Origin: Mytilus trossulus | Lineage: Eukaryota > Mollusca > Bivalvia > Mytilida > Mytilidae | Assembly (NCBI RefSeq): GCF_036588685.1 | Contig: NC_086382.1 | Coordinates: forward strand, 61,956,987-62,020,986 | Reading direction: 5' to 3' | DNA: 64,000 bases | Part shown: piece by piece, positions 11,601 to 26,600 of the stretch | Layout of the letters: each line of letters begins with the position of its first letter | Numbering within the stretch: the first letter of the stretch is position 1 | Position numbers and translations under genes: made by a program | The notes under the pieces: model-generated | What the model was told of the DNA's origin: nothing | The model's database searches: none | Seen by the model: only the letters and a program-made list of their open reading frames with translations

Positions 11601-14600
11601 TCTGATATCGTTGGAGGTAAACTCCAAAATGAATCTTCTTAAAAAAAGAAATTAAAAAATATGCTAAGGTGCTCAGTAAGAATCCCAATTTTAACAAGGA
11701 CAGGAACGCAGCGACAGAAATATAATCAAGAGATAAACGTCAATAAAAGAACTATCACTGAATTCGACTAAACCTATGAATGCATTTATACATTGGAATG
11801 GTAGGCAATGTGATATTCGGTAATCTGTAAAACTTACGTTACATCGATTAGCAGTTCATAGTTTTTAAATTATTGAAAGACAATGAGAGGAATATAGTAA
11901 CCTCCCATGCACAGACGTTGTGATGCTGTCACATAAAATATAGAATGGAAATGGGGAATGTGACAAAGAGACAATAACCCGTTTATATAGCAAACAACAG
12001 TCGAAAGCCACCATATGATCTTCAATGCAGCGAAATCTACCGCACTCAGAAGGAGTCCTTCAGCTGGCACCTACACAAATATGTATACTAGTTCAGTGAT
12101 AATGGACGTCATACTAAACTCTAAATTATTCACAAGAAACTAAATTTAAAAATGATACAACACTAACATAGGCCAGAAGCTCCTGACTTTTTTCCCCGAT
12201 TTTGTTTTTTGTCCATGAATTTATCAGTTTTGAACAGCGGTATACTACTGTTGCCTTTATTTGGACATGCGCAAAAATGCGGCGGGGTTAAACATGTTTT
12301 TTCGGGATCTCAACCCTCTCCTTATACCTCTAGAAAAACAAACGCACAGAAGTACGCAAAACAGTACGCACAGTTAAACTCCGTTTAAGAAAATTCCAAG
12401 TCCGATGCCAGAATAGAAAACAAAAAAATAATAAACAAAATGACAATAATACATATATAACAACCGATTACTATCACTTACTGAAACAAAAGCTCCAGAC
12501 CTAAATTTTACTGATTGAAAGATTATGTCTTCATCATATGAATAACAAGCATAATCCCTCCTGTAAGGGGTTTAGTGTTATACCATCATAAAATATATTC
12601 TTGGTTTTAGAAGAAATGTGGTCAATTACGATCCAAAGACCCTATAAGTAAAACAATATTAAAGCCAAAAAATGCAATCATTAATGACCTAACAACAGTA
12701 TCGTAACTACATCCCTTCTTAATAAGTCTGTTTAAAGGTTTTGTTATCTTTTGATGTGACATTTTTGGGCTTTGTAAAGGATACTACCATAAAAGGTTGG
12801 ATGTGAAATACCTGAATATGTATAGAAATATGTAGATTTTTTAGCTAATTCTATTAAAAACAAGGCCACAAAGCAGTATTGACAATCGTTCCTTTAAATA
12901 AAAGATCCATAGTTTTTGTGTCTTTTTTATATTGTTGGTATGTGTAACGTTTCTCTGAACATAACGGACAAATATCGATGTGGGAAACCAGATTGAGTTT
13001 TTCACTATCAAAAACGTCACAACAGTATTTCTATTCTGTAAAATTGATAATGACTAACAATACTTCCTTACCTGAATTTTCTATTTCAGTAGTAGGCTGC
13101 TGTACGATCACAGGTGGTGATTTTAGGTCTTCCTCACTATCTGAACTTGTATTGATGTATGATACGATTTCGATATTTTCCTTGCTTTCTACAGTTTGAC
13201 TGGAGTTTTTTACAGCTATCTCGTCTTCATTCGATGAGGAGCTATATAAAGGAAAAATATTACGTTAAATGAGGAACTGCCAATATGAGATTTAAACTTT
13301 TTTATTTCGAAATATTCTGTTTTACTTATCTCTAAAAAGAGGGCAAAAGATACACTTTTTGTACCAAAAAGACATTCAAACTCATAGATCAAAAACAACC
13401 GCACAACTTCGTATATGATTTCACCTTCAACCTGTTTTAATTTGAGCGTCACAAATTAGTCTAATGACGTCATGATGACAAAATGCGCGTCTGACATATA
13501 AAATAACCAGTTTGTATCTGTGATGAGATTACGATGCCATTGCTAGTTCCAACGGTTTTTATCAGCCCGCTAAGCAATACTTTGGAATTGACTGAAAATA
13601 TCATTGATGTATTCATTTTCGGTAAACTTACGGTGAATTGACTGTTCATAAAATGACGATTTATTCGAGACAATTATATTTTTCTAACCACAGGTCAAGA
13701 TTGCTTTGGCCGTATTTGGTACCACTTTTCGGAAGTCTTAGTTTTTACGACCCTTTAACGTTTCTGATTTGGACATTCAACTGTTTCAATTAGTGTATTT
13801 CTAATGAGTCTAATGAAAACAAAACAAGAGTCCGACTGATAGCATAGGATCTTAACTATTTTTTATTGTTTACAAGGCTTGCTTGATCTCAATTAAATTC
13901 TGTTCAGACAGTTTGAAAGTGGTTATTCACGTAAATCTAGCTACATCATTGTCTGTTAAAGCTAATGAGCAATACTGTATTGATGGCATATAACTTTACT
14001 TTACAGAACTGAATTTACAAACAGAAAATATATTGAAAATAACCTAAACTTATATAAAAAAAAGAAAAAATTGCGATTTGGGAGGTGTTATTACGATCCA
14101 AACAGATATCCAACACTTAGATATTTCATTAGTGTAGTGGTTGATGATGAAAGGTAACTTACCTGGAATCCGATTTTCGTTTAGGTAGAGGAGATGATGT
14201 AACTACCTTCACCTCTAATTCAAGGACATCATCTTTCTCAATACAAGCCTCTTCATATAATTTCGAAACTGTTCTTTCCTACAATAATCAACGAGATGAA
14301 CAATTCGACATGAATAAGGCAACTATAAATGTCTTTATTACTTGAAAGTTATAACAATTAACGCACTATACACAGATTACTCCTATTTGATATTTTCTCA
14401 AGTATTCTAGAAGAACTAATCTAACAATAGTTTATTAGTAAATGTAAGCGTGTGTCTTATTTTCGTTATTTCCGAGGTAAATATCTTACTGCACAATTTA
14501 CCCTAAAAGAACATTCATTTTCAATCGTACACGTAATTACCTTTTGATCTACATTTTGATTCGGCGTTTGTTTCGTATCCTCAACATGTACGTCAATGGT

Positions 14601-17600
14601 TGTCGAATTACCTGGGGATTCCGTTTCCGTTGACCATTCTGAATTATTCGATGTCTTTTCTTCAGTTATTTCATTGAATTTCTAGATAATATAACAAACA
14701 CAATAGTATGTGCTGAAAATTATAATATAGTTCAAAAAATCAATTTGATTTACCCCTAAAATTCCAAAACAAGGTATCTTTATACATCATTTCATAATAT
14801 GTGTCTTTTGTGATCTTATGAATACGATTGCATGGTCTGGTCATTCAAATGAATAATATCAATTCTGATATGGGTGTATATCAAATGTATTTGAATAATA
14901 GATAAAGATATTGGATATGTCAATAACTGTTTAAAGTGGTGAAGGCGTTTGAATATTAGACATCTTATTATATCTAAAGTCATGAACTTTGAATGACATA
15001 CACAGGCAAGATACATTTTATATAAATCTTCTACCTTTTCCTCACTAGATGAAATGTTTCCCGGTGATACACACTCAGGACCTTCGTCTTTTCTCTTGAT
15101 ACTTGTTACTTTGATGTTGTCTGTAGCAACCCCACTGTTTCCACCTAATTTAGCTCGGAGTTCATCAGCAAGGGATTTCTGCTTTTTATCTATGTCTGCC
15201 TGTCGTTCTCCTGAGGTAATGAAATTACATACAAACTTTTGTATTCTGTGAAACATGTTACATATAATGCAATGAAGATATCACCCCCATTTTTTTCAGT
15301 TCGTGATGCATAGTCTTCATGATATATAATACCAAAGAGGGGCAAAATCCACCAGAGTTACAGTCAAACTCATAGGTAGAAAATAAACTGATCATGCAAT
15401 GGCTAAATAGAAAAAAGACAAACAGACAAATAATAGATCACAAGACTCAAAAACTATTTTTCAAACATTTTAACTTGAAATACACATTTCAGTTATAATC
15501 GGTCCGCAACTCTTTTAGAATTATTCCGCTGTCAAATATAGAGTGCCAGAAGATGTCAAAGTTATATTCAATCCTATGTGGATGTCAAACTCACAATTTT
15601 TATGTCAAACAACCAAGCAGTGTATGAAACACATTGACAACTAAAGACTGTGCATCACAACCTCCCCCCCCCCCTTTCCTCCTTTGACCTCACCGAAAAA
15701 TTAGGTACTAAGTGCTTCAAAAAGGTAAGCAAATCAGGTTTCCTATTTTTATAAAACATAAAAACCTTTTTTTCATTTTTTCGTTTTTGGTTTATAATAA
15801 TACATCTTGTACAAAAAGACATCAGTAGTTTACCTGTGTGCAAAAAAACTCCAAGTTATAAACTACAAACAAGTGAAGCACGTCAACTATAAGAGGAAAA
15901 CAAAAAAACAACAGGAACACTGTAGTGCACCAGAAAGTTTTGCATATAAGTAAGTGATAATTCAATTTTCTATAAAACATGTGCAATGCTGTGCACGTGG
16001 AAGTTTGTAAAGCTATCAAATTTAAAATACCTACAACGACTATAAAATGTACACAACAAAGATGATGTGGTATTATTGTCAATGATACATTTATCAAAAA
16101 AACAAAGAACAGGGATGTTAACAGTTTTCAATGAAAAATACAAATTAAAAAGTTTTGTGAACTGTAATATATATTATGTAGTCCTAGATGCACCAAAGTA
16201 ACTTTGACTGTCTAGCAATTATGGTTTAAGGATATTACAAAAAAATTATGAAAAATAAAGGCAACAGTATGCCGCTGTTCGAAATTCATAAATCAATTGA
16301 GAAAACAAGAATGTGTCCATAGTACACGGATGCCCCACTCGCACTCTCATTTCCCATGTTCAGTGGACCGTGAAATAAGGGTCAAAACTTTAATTGGAAA
16401 TAAAATTAGAGAGATCATATCATAGGAAACATGTGTAATAAGTTTCAAGTTGATGTGAATTCAACTTCATCAAAAACTACCTTGACCAAAAACTTTAACC
16501 TGAAGCGGGACAAACGGACGGACGAACGAACGAACAGACGAACAAACAGACGGACGAACAGACCCACAAACCAGAAAACATAATGCTCCTCTACAATCGT
16601 AGGTTGGGGTATAAAAACAAATCCGTGTTACAAACTAAAACTGAGGGAAATGCATTACGTATAAAAGGAAAACTACGACACAACAGAAACACAACATTAA
16701 AATGTACATACACAGCCATTTTCCTGACTAAGTGCAGGACATTTTAAGAAAACAAACATTTCTTTAAATTAGTAATCAATACTTACTCAAGAGATTTTTC
16801 GATTTTTCAATATAATCAGCATCGCGTCTTGACTCTAAAAAAATGTTTTTAGTTTTTATAAAAGCATGTACTTTTTTTTAATCAATTTCTATCAATAAGT
16901 ATTTCATTTAAACCGACTTTTAAAATATATCAGTACAACCCCATCATATTAAGTGTTATTTTATCCAGCTGAATGAGTTTTGTAGTTATGCGCACTCACT
17001 CAACATTGTAAGGTAAAATATTTTAGTAAATTTAAATTCATATGGCTGTCTTTTTCTTCTTGAAAACTTAAACTCCTGCTCCATTGCAACTCCCTTTAAC
17101 CATATTTTTATACGTTTATAGATTGCTATTTACTAATATTTAACTTTTATTTACCTTTTGTTGCAACGCTGGCATCGTCCTCTGTTATTTCTCCCGCTTC
17201 TGCTTTGGATGATTCCTAAAAATGAGATATGTCAATGGAAAGTTTGTTTGGTTTGATGATTTCCCATAAACAGTATAATGTAATATATTAATTTGCCTTA
17301 ATAAACCGTGTTAATCATTACTTAACCATGGTTTCCATTATTCGCTTGATACCGGGGAAAGTATGGAATGTTATAAATGGTGGAAGGTAAATAATATGAC
17401 TGTCTAGTCTGTTGTTTCCAAGTTCCCTCTTCATAAAACCTTCTGTGTTGTAAAAAAAAAGTCATGATGCATACAATCAACGTTTCATTCCTAATCATGA
17501 CAAAGATATAAAGAATAACTATCCATAAAAGATAACTAACCTGGTGTGAGGTACTTGGTTGTGCAGTATCTGATGTTATTGCAGTCTGTCTTGTTATTGT

Positions 17601-17663
17601 TGTTCCAGATACCCCATACTCTCCATTCCGTCTACTCTGCCAATGATGCATGCCATCCCTAAT
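8682..17663 (-). CDS. Receptor exons 33-43: long cytoplasmic tail
   Basis: Exons: 17,541-17,663; 17,155-17,215; 16,787-16,834; 15,035-15,210; 14,541-14,681; 14,163-14,278; 13,072-13,241; 11,514-11,637; 10,980-11,038; 9,505-9,661; 8,682-8,895. The 462 residues are hydrophilic, rich in Ser, Thr, Glu and Asp, with many acidic Ser clusters (SSSETLDGE, TDTDDEEP) that look like casein-kinase-type sites. A basic helical segment (RERQADIDKKQKSLADELRA) precedes the motif TDNIKVTSIKRKDE. The last four residues DTKL fit a class I PDZ ligand. No known enzymatic or scaffold domain is seen. Several exons are symmetric or short, so alternative splicing is plausible. Confidence 0.85.
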
Positions 17664-20600
17664 CTATGGAGGAAATGATAATAAAAAATGTTGTTTTTTT
17701 AGTACGTGTAGCAAAATAAATCAGACATTACTAACCAAAATTGTGTACAAACATTGTCAATCTACCCATGGAAAGATATTGATATCAAAAATGTCTACAG
17801 GAATAACGCTTGAATGATATGAGAAAAAAGTGGAAAACAAGAATGTGTCCATAGTACATGAATGCCCCATCCGCATTATCATTTTCTATGTTTAGTGGAC
17901 CGTGAAAATGGGGTAAACACTTTAATTTGACATTAAAATTAAAAAGATCATACCATAAGGACTTTGTATACTAAGTTTCAAGTTGATTGGACGCACAAAC
18001 CAGAAAGCATAATGCCCATAAATGGGGCAAAAAAAACGTTTTGCGCTTTAATATCGAGCTTATAGATTTGCTGCCTGTTGTTAAATATGCAGATTTGTTT
18101 AATGTGGCTAGTTGTGATTGCTATACAGTCTTACCTGTTTGGATAGGAGACAATGGAACAAAAAGATGAAGAGCCCCTGAAACAAAAATATAAATATACA
18201 GAAAAGTGCAGTAACATACAAAATACAATTATAATCAAAAGCTATACTTTCACATCTTGAGTGATTAACTTTAAGCAATGCGTATATTTCCTTAAGATTT
18301 GCAAATTCATATACCATTCGTCAAAGTGTTAGCACATATGGTTTTTATCAGAAATAATTCATGAAACCCATACATTTGTTGGAAATTTACACATGACCTG
18401 GGCCGTGATATTCAAATTTCATCCTCAGCGTTAGCGAGATTGAAATTAAAATTTGCAACATCTACTATAATTATTTCTTCTAATTTATCTTCATTTGAGA
18501 ATTTGCGAGTATAATTTCATCACTTTTGGTAATGAGAAATAATCGAAATATCCATACATTGCCATATCACTGAATATGCATTGATGTGTGAAATTGTTGA
18601 AAATCTTTCGAATTGTACGTGATTGACCATAATTTGCAACGTTTAACTATATAACATACACATTATACGTTTAATAAACCAATTACCTGAAGAGAGTTGC
18701 AAATTGCGAATAAATATTGGAATACAACCAAATCCTCATTAACTGAGAATATTCCAAATAGCCATGTTATTCCAAGAAGTGGAAGTAGGACACACAGACT
18801 TCTAATGCTGGCCCTGAAAAAAAAGAAAAACTGTTTAGATCGGTTTGTAAATTAAATTATAATGTTGAACATTTTTGTTTTATACCAATTCATGAATTTA
18901 ATATGAGCAATCGGTTTTATGTTGTTCTCAGTTTCCTACTAAGGAAATGTTAAGACTAATAAAAACGTACGATACGTTAACATTACAATAATGCATAACC
19001 ATTTCTTGATGTGCCCTTGTACATGATTCAAATGTAGTTAAAATTACAATTAATGATGTTCTAATGAAAAACTGAAAATAAATCCTACACTTGGATAGTT
19101 TGTTATTGTTGAAATCATATTCATCAGCTTTTCTGGATAAAAAAAAAACTACCAATTTCTCATGTGATTAAAGTCTATATTCACAACTTACTTTGTTTGT
19201 TCTTTTGCAGTTATGGTCAACATACAGTGTGAACTTAAAATTGCTTTTATCACTAAAACCAGTATAACTGCATTCGCCTGCAAATATCAGTAGAATGTGA
19301 TTTCTGGTGCAAAGATATTTTCATTTTATTGTCATTACTGTATAAGGTTGGTTTTTTGTTTATACTCTTGCATTTTCAAAGTAAGTTAACAAACTTGTGA
19401 TTTTCAAACTGTTACGTCGAACTATTTTGACCAGTCACAAGTTGTCTCCTTTTTCATTTTTTTCATTTTTTTCCCCTGCAAATAATTCTGTTTTGATGTG
19501 TGATACGAAGTTATCAAAATCATAATTAAAACAATTAATTAAATTAAGATATATCAAAGGACTTACCAGAATTACAACTATCACCGGAGCAATAAATGCC
19601 CAAATTAATCCGGACTCTAAAGAAAGCCAGCAACTATAAAAAAAAATGTACAAATATATTTATTTCCAATGTTCCATGTTAACAAATACAGCTATGTATA
19701 TATATATATATATATATAAGGGAAACTGCACAAAAATGGAAAGCTGTAAATGTAAAACTTGTAAATGGTTACATGACATAACATAGTTCTCCATAAAGTA
19801 TGGACTTATTACAACCGCATGATTTCTCTAATTTATTTTATCCCAATTGTATACATATGTAATGACAATATTCATGCAAATGAATATGAGCATGTAGTAT
19901 GTGCCATGAGACAACTATCCATCCAAGTCACACAAAGGTTAACAATAATTGGTCAAAGTAAGGCCTTAAACACGTAGCCTTGACTAACACCGAACAGCAA
20001 CATATAAAGGGCAGCAAAATGACTAGTGTTAAACAATACTAACAGGAAAACTAACGGTCTTATCTCTATAAATCAAATAAAAACCACACCAACATACCAC
20101 AAGCACTGAACTACAGGCTCCTGAATTAAGACAGATTCATACAAATGCAGCGAGTTTAAAACAAATTTTAAGCGCCTTCTATCACCCTAACTTTATATGG
20201 CGTTAAATAAAACGACGTACACAGGCCAATTATAAGGCATTTTTGTTATTAGGAGTACGGAATATTGTTTAAAAAAATTAATAAATTAGTTATTCAGAAT
20301 ACAAGTAGGTATGTGAATGATAGATCTACATTTGATGACTATATAAATATTTGTAAAAAGCACATTTCAAGATGTACTTTTCCAGATTTAATGATTCATG
20401 TAATACATAAAATAAAGATAACATTTTACTCACAATTTAGAATTACCGTATCCATCTAATTGTGACGCTGCCATGGATACTCCAACAATAAAAATGGGAA
20501 ATACTAAAAAATGAAAATAAATCATAAAATAATTAAATTGTAACAACATTTTATTAAAAAAAAACAAGAACATAATTTATAGCTATGCAAGTAAAACATA

Positions 20601-23600
20601 ATATCTGCTAATTTTGGATAATATTGACCTCAAATTCTTATTTTACTCAGCTGCTTTTACTAAATAAAAAAGACGTAAAAAAACTTGGAATAATTAAGAA
20701 AATGTAATTGTCACTGCTGGTAAATGTGGACTTTCAATTGGCATCTTAATGACACGTTATTTCATCAAGCATTTGATAAAATTAAGTCAGTGACAAAATT
20801 CTGCATTAATACAGCCAAATATGTTGGGCATGTCATATCTATGAAAATCTCTCTACCCTAAGAATTACCAAAATTGTATCAGGAAAAAAATGTTGTATTT
20901 TAAATATGATATCTGCCTAACTTACTCCATGCAGTCGGTATCAACCATCGTGCTCTCGATCTAGTAGCAAACACATACAGCACACAGAAAGCCATTTCTA
21001 CTCCTTCTGCTAACATCATGAAGAAATCCACCAAGAAAATGTAGTGTAGAAGTATAGCCATAAATGTACACACGTCCTGAATTTTGTAAAGACAAAAATT
21101 GTTTTATCTAAAAGCATCTGTAATTGGTATTACAAACTAGAGGCTCTAAAGAGCATTTGTCGCTCACCTTGCTCTATGTGAATATTAAACAAAGGAAGCA
21201 GATAGATTTATGACAAAATTGTGTCTTTATGATGGTGATGTGTTATACATCTTACTTTACTGAACATTTTTACTGTTTACAATTATCTCTATTTATAATG
21301 AACTTAGCCCAGTAGTTTCAGTGGAAAATGTAAGTAAAAATTTACAAATTTATTGAAAATTGTTAAAAATTGACTATAATGGGCAATAACTCCTACCATT
21401 TCGGTCAAGTTGACTTATTTGTAAATCTTACTTTGCCGAACATTATTGCTGTTTACAGTTAATCGCTATCTATAATAATATTCAAAAACAGCAAAATTTT
21501 CTTAAAATTACCAACTCAGGGGCAGCAACCCAAAAACGGGTTGTCCGATTCATTTGAAAATTTCACGGCAGATAGATCTTAACCTGATAAACAATTTAAT
21601 CCGATGTCTGAATTGCTCTCAATGCTTTGGTTTCTGAGTTATAAGCCAAAATCTACATTTTACACCTATGTTCTTTTTTAAGCCATGGCGGCCATCTTGA
21701 TTGGTTGGACGGGTCGCCGGACACATTTTTTAAACTAAATACCCCAATGATGATTGTGGCCAAGTAGTTTCTGATGAGAAGATTTTTGTAAAAGTTAACG
21801 ACGACGACGGACGCAAAGTGATGAGACAAGCTCACCTGGCCCGAAAATGGGAATGTGGTATAAACTTCTACAAATTGGGATTAATGTTTTTAAATGACTT
21901 TGGATATATATTTTCATTTTGCAATGAATGTAAATAAGTATTACCTGGTTCGCAGTCTGTGTTACCCCAGCTAGGAATAAGATATATGACAATAGCAATG
22001 CTATGCATAAACTTATCATTATTTTAGATTTGTCGCTCTTTACGTACCTAAATGAGAAAAGAACTACAAGTACATGTTATTTTACAGAATATTCATTTCA
22101 AACGGTAACAACGATAAAAATATGTTTTATCAAAATGGGAACTCCAGTTGTTAACTCTACCAAAGTATGTCTTTGGAATGTAACTGAGTTCACTAAAAGT
22201 TATGTGTTGTTTTTGTTCTTCAAACTCCGGCTCACAGAATAATTGCATGTATATTTGTGCTTCTTTTTTGTGTATTTTTCTGTTATGACTTTATTTTTTT
22301 TCTATTATTCTTTGACAGTTGATTTGAATTTACTCGGCGGTATTGCTTTTTTTGGACTCCGTCAAGTCATGCAAAACTAATGATTCTTATTTTAAACTAA
22401 AAACATTCTTGAAAATGAAGAGGTATTTACTTACTTCCATAATAAACCATATATTATGATTGTTATCAACAAAAATAAGATTGAAATAGCACATCCAACC
22501 GCTGATATTACACTCAGAGCCAGTACATGTTCAGCTGGCTGGAAAAAAAAGCATATGGATTAGTATCCTAATTGCCCCTCAAATGTTTAAACCTCACATT
22601 ATAAATATATCACTCAATTGTCATTGTTGAACCAATTAAAAAATATACGTTTGTAACCTATATTCAAATGACTTTTTATGTGGTTGTATTGGTCACCAAG
22701 TTGAGTTGATCAAAATATTGTCAAGTTTAAAAGAGATAAAAGAAAAAAACACTTTAACATTTTCATATCTTTACTCTAAGGCAAAACTTACAATTTGAAA
22801 TGCTAGATTTTTACGCTTCACGTACCGTTTCAGAGAGACCCATCAGAAGAGCAAAATTTGTAGTATGATTATATTCACAGATGGTATCATCACTTGTACT
22901 TTGGACAACTTTAGACCCTACAGTAGACCATGCTCCATTTGGTGTGTCCCTGTCATAAATAGAATCAGCCATCAGCTATAATAAAACTAAACGCTACCTT
23001 GTACAAAAATGAAGTCTAAATATTTAGCTAGATAGATTGCTAAGTATGGATAATTATTCACTCAAGCTTGTCTAATTCATTTATTTAGAAGGGAATTATG
23101 ACGTCGAAAAGGGTCCCTGTCATAAATAGAATCAGACATCATCTATAATAAAACTAAACGCTACCTTGTACAAAAATGAAGTCTAAATATTTAGCTAGAT
23201 AGATTGCTAAGTATGGATAATTATTCACTCAAGCTTGTCTTATTCATTTATTTAGCAGGAAATTATGACGTCGAAAAGGGTCTGATTTAACACTGATTTA
23301 TATCTCAGCAAGTAGAATGCATGTAAATCGATTCTTTTGTGCATCCGTTCAATAAACTTCTTTTTGTTTTCCATAATCCTATATCAAGAAATTAAAAAAA
23401 AATACCCTTACTCTTAATAATGAAATTCCTGCTACTTTAAGAAATTAGATTGAAACATTTTACATTTACATAAATCAGGTGATCCAGTGCCGATATACTC
23501 TTATAAGCTTCTATACAGTTGTAATCAGGAATAATAATTTACATCACCTCCTCATAATACATATAATTTACTTACGGTGCATTAAAATCCCAAAATCCAC

Positions 23601-26600
23601 ATAAACTTCCAAATGGAGGAGTCTGAAGAACACATAGATGGTATATTCTATTATATTCTTTTTAATCATATGGACATACAATTGAACTAATAAACTCTCT
23701 GAACGAATTCTTATTTTATAAGTTTACGCCATTTCACCTTTTTGCTTTGTTTTATTAAAGAGAAAAAATATAGATAGGTGAACATTATTTATCCCTATTT
23801 TGACTAAACTGTAATTTGTTGGTTCTCAATGTTTGTCAACTTCGTACATTACTTGAAGTGTTTAACTTTTTTTTATTCGAGCGTTTCTGATGAATCTTTT
23901 GAAGACGAAACGCAGTCTGGTGCATATATAAAACTTAAATACTGGTATCCGTAATAAGTTTATTCATAAACGATCAGTTAAATGATCTTCGACGATTTTT
24001 TTAATGAGAAAAAATGTGTAAAGCTTTTCATTACTTTAATGTCTACACTTTATCCTTTGTCTATGTTGGGTAGTATGTTCGTTTATTTGTTTACTGCTGC
24101 ATTTGAATTTATACTATGTCACCTTGCTGCTAAAGTAATACTGTTATAGATATATTCATTGCAATTAGACAAAGGTTCCTGGTTCGATTCCCGTTTGGGA
24201 TAAAAATTTCAAGAACCCAATTTTCGGCTCTCCCTTGACACCATTCGCAAGTATGGTCTTGAGGAAACGATGATAGTCCGTCGGACGGGGACGATAAATG
24301 GCTGGCCCGTGTTAAGAGAGAGCCACATCTCTTGCACGTTAAAGACACCCTTGTAGATTTCGAAAAAGAGTAGGCTAATGCCGCTACAAGGCAGCACTCG
24401 CACCCGCGAAGTGGAAAGGGATTAATATAAGTTGCAAAACTTGTTTCCCAATCCACTATAAATAAATATGTTTAAATTAAATTGCAATTAGAATTTAGAA
24501 AATAGTAAAATGACATACTTGCATATGTTTAAATACTACAGTTAAAGGTGGATTCAGTGACACTGGTGCAGGATCAATAGAAAAATCTACAACCACTGAG
24601 TTCACTTCGTAATTACCAGCAGTTGATACAGCTACACTGAAACCAATACAAAAAAAAACAATTATAAAGTTGTTGTATATCAATTGAAATGATAAAAATA
24701 TCTAAATATCTAAAAGAAGCAATACATTTTCGATTATGATACAGAATTATCTATAATCGTGAAGGTGTAATTTATAATAAAAGCAATTGTTGTGCACGCC
24801 AATATCAGTATATACAACTTGGAAAGATAACTGTGTACAAAAGATAACAATCCAAGTTGATAATAGGACCGGAAAAATACTTTTAGTGTTACAAGTGCAG
24901 TTATCTCTAAAACATAATGCGTTAAGGGATATATCAGCCCGATAGCAAAAGAGAAACAAGTGTAAAAAAAGAAAAAAAGGCCCGTTAAAGGTAAGATTGG
25001 GGAAACAGTTCATAAACGAACTATCTTATTGTTTTATTGCATTGATACAATCAAATGCATCAATTAACTTTTTATGAATTAAGAAATTTTACTGAAAATC
25101 CATACATCCTCAATTAGATTATCTTTTAGTGGTTAGCTGTCTTGCACGTTGCGAAACACCTATTTTAAAAGCTTAATGCAGAAACATGTGTCATGTCATA
25201 TACAATTTATAAGGTTTTGAATGCACTTCGTTGACTAATCTTATGCATTCTGGGTAATATTTTCAAAAGCGCACACTAAAACACTCTGGTTGGTTAAACG
25301 TTAAAAAAAATGAAATTCAAACAATGACGTACATTATTAACCTTTGGTGTACGAATGAGATAAACACTCGTCCTTGATGTTCTGAAAATGTATAAAATAC
25401 CATGCAGTACGGTGGAGTTGTGAGTCGTTAATTTGTATTTTTACAAGAACAACAAAACTTACCCATTAGATAACAAGTATTTCTGGAAAAGGCCTGAAAT
25501 GTTTTTGTAAAACGTGCTGCTGTATCCAACTAGTTCTGATGCTAAAACACATATAAATTGATATTGTCATTGTTTATATAAGCACATTATCAGTTAATAC
25601 TTCAACATTTTAGAAGTTTAGAAATCATCCATGATGTCAGGGGTTTCAAAAATAATTCACAAATTTAATTTCACATTGAAGTGTTTTGTTTTGGGTTTGA
25701 ATGAAGTTATCATTACTTTATTTTCCGAGTTCAGTAAGAGAAAAAAAAAACAGAAAATATCGCATGATGACAAATTCTTGTTTTTGTTTTTATCAAAGCT
25801 GTAGAAAGTAAAATAACAAAACAATCGAACTCTCAGGAAAATTCAAAACTGATCAAATAGCAAAATCAAAAGCTCCAACACATCAAACAAATAGAAAATA
25901 TCTGTAGTTGATGCAAAGTCAAATAAATCTTTAGATTCAGTTCAAAATTCAACAATAACAAAATAATACATACCATTAAGTGAAGCTTTTTTAAATGTAA
26001 CTTGAGTGTCAGACTCTGTTACCCATGATGGCAGGTTTGATGAATTGCCTGGAAATGTTACACCCTTTGACTGAACTTTTCCAACCTGTACAACTAATGT
26101 AATGAAAATGCAAAAACAATTTCAATAGAGCATTTTGAACGACAGACTTGATATTATCATTAAAAAATCGTCGGACAAATAAACATTCGTTTGTCAATAA
26201 TATCATTCTTATTAATTGTGGGAATAATAGCATTCATTTCAATTTTTTTATTTGTATGTACAGCATTTGTTTTCATTGGTTTAAATACAATTCAATAATA
26301 CTTCTATATAATGATCATTTCGAGTTCAATTCCTTTACATACTAAAAGAGGGACGAAAGATACCAAAGGGACAGTCACACTCATAAATCTACAACAAACT
26401 GACAACGCCATGGCTAAAAATGATAAAGACAAACAGACAAAATTTCCGTACATATTGTCTGGCATTTGTAACGATTATCGGGGTGTAATCTGATTAAAAT
26501 TGTTAACAGCCATGCATGGCATAAAGTAGAATCACCATAGTACAAATTCAAAACAGAAAGTCCTTTATCAAATGGCAAAATCAAAAGTGCAAACACATCA

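Noticed and set aside
24181..24200. Possible tRNA gene suggested by ggttcgattccc
   Set aside because: No cloverleaf arms or A-box can be found around it; it is the B-box of a repeat.
24130..24456. 108-codon - strand open frame
   Set aside because: It lies fully inside the SINE-like repeat and its sequence is that of the repeat.
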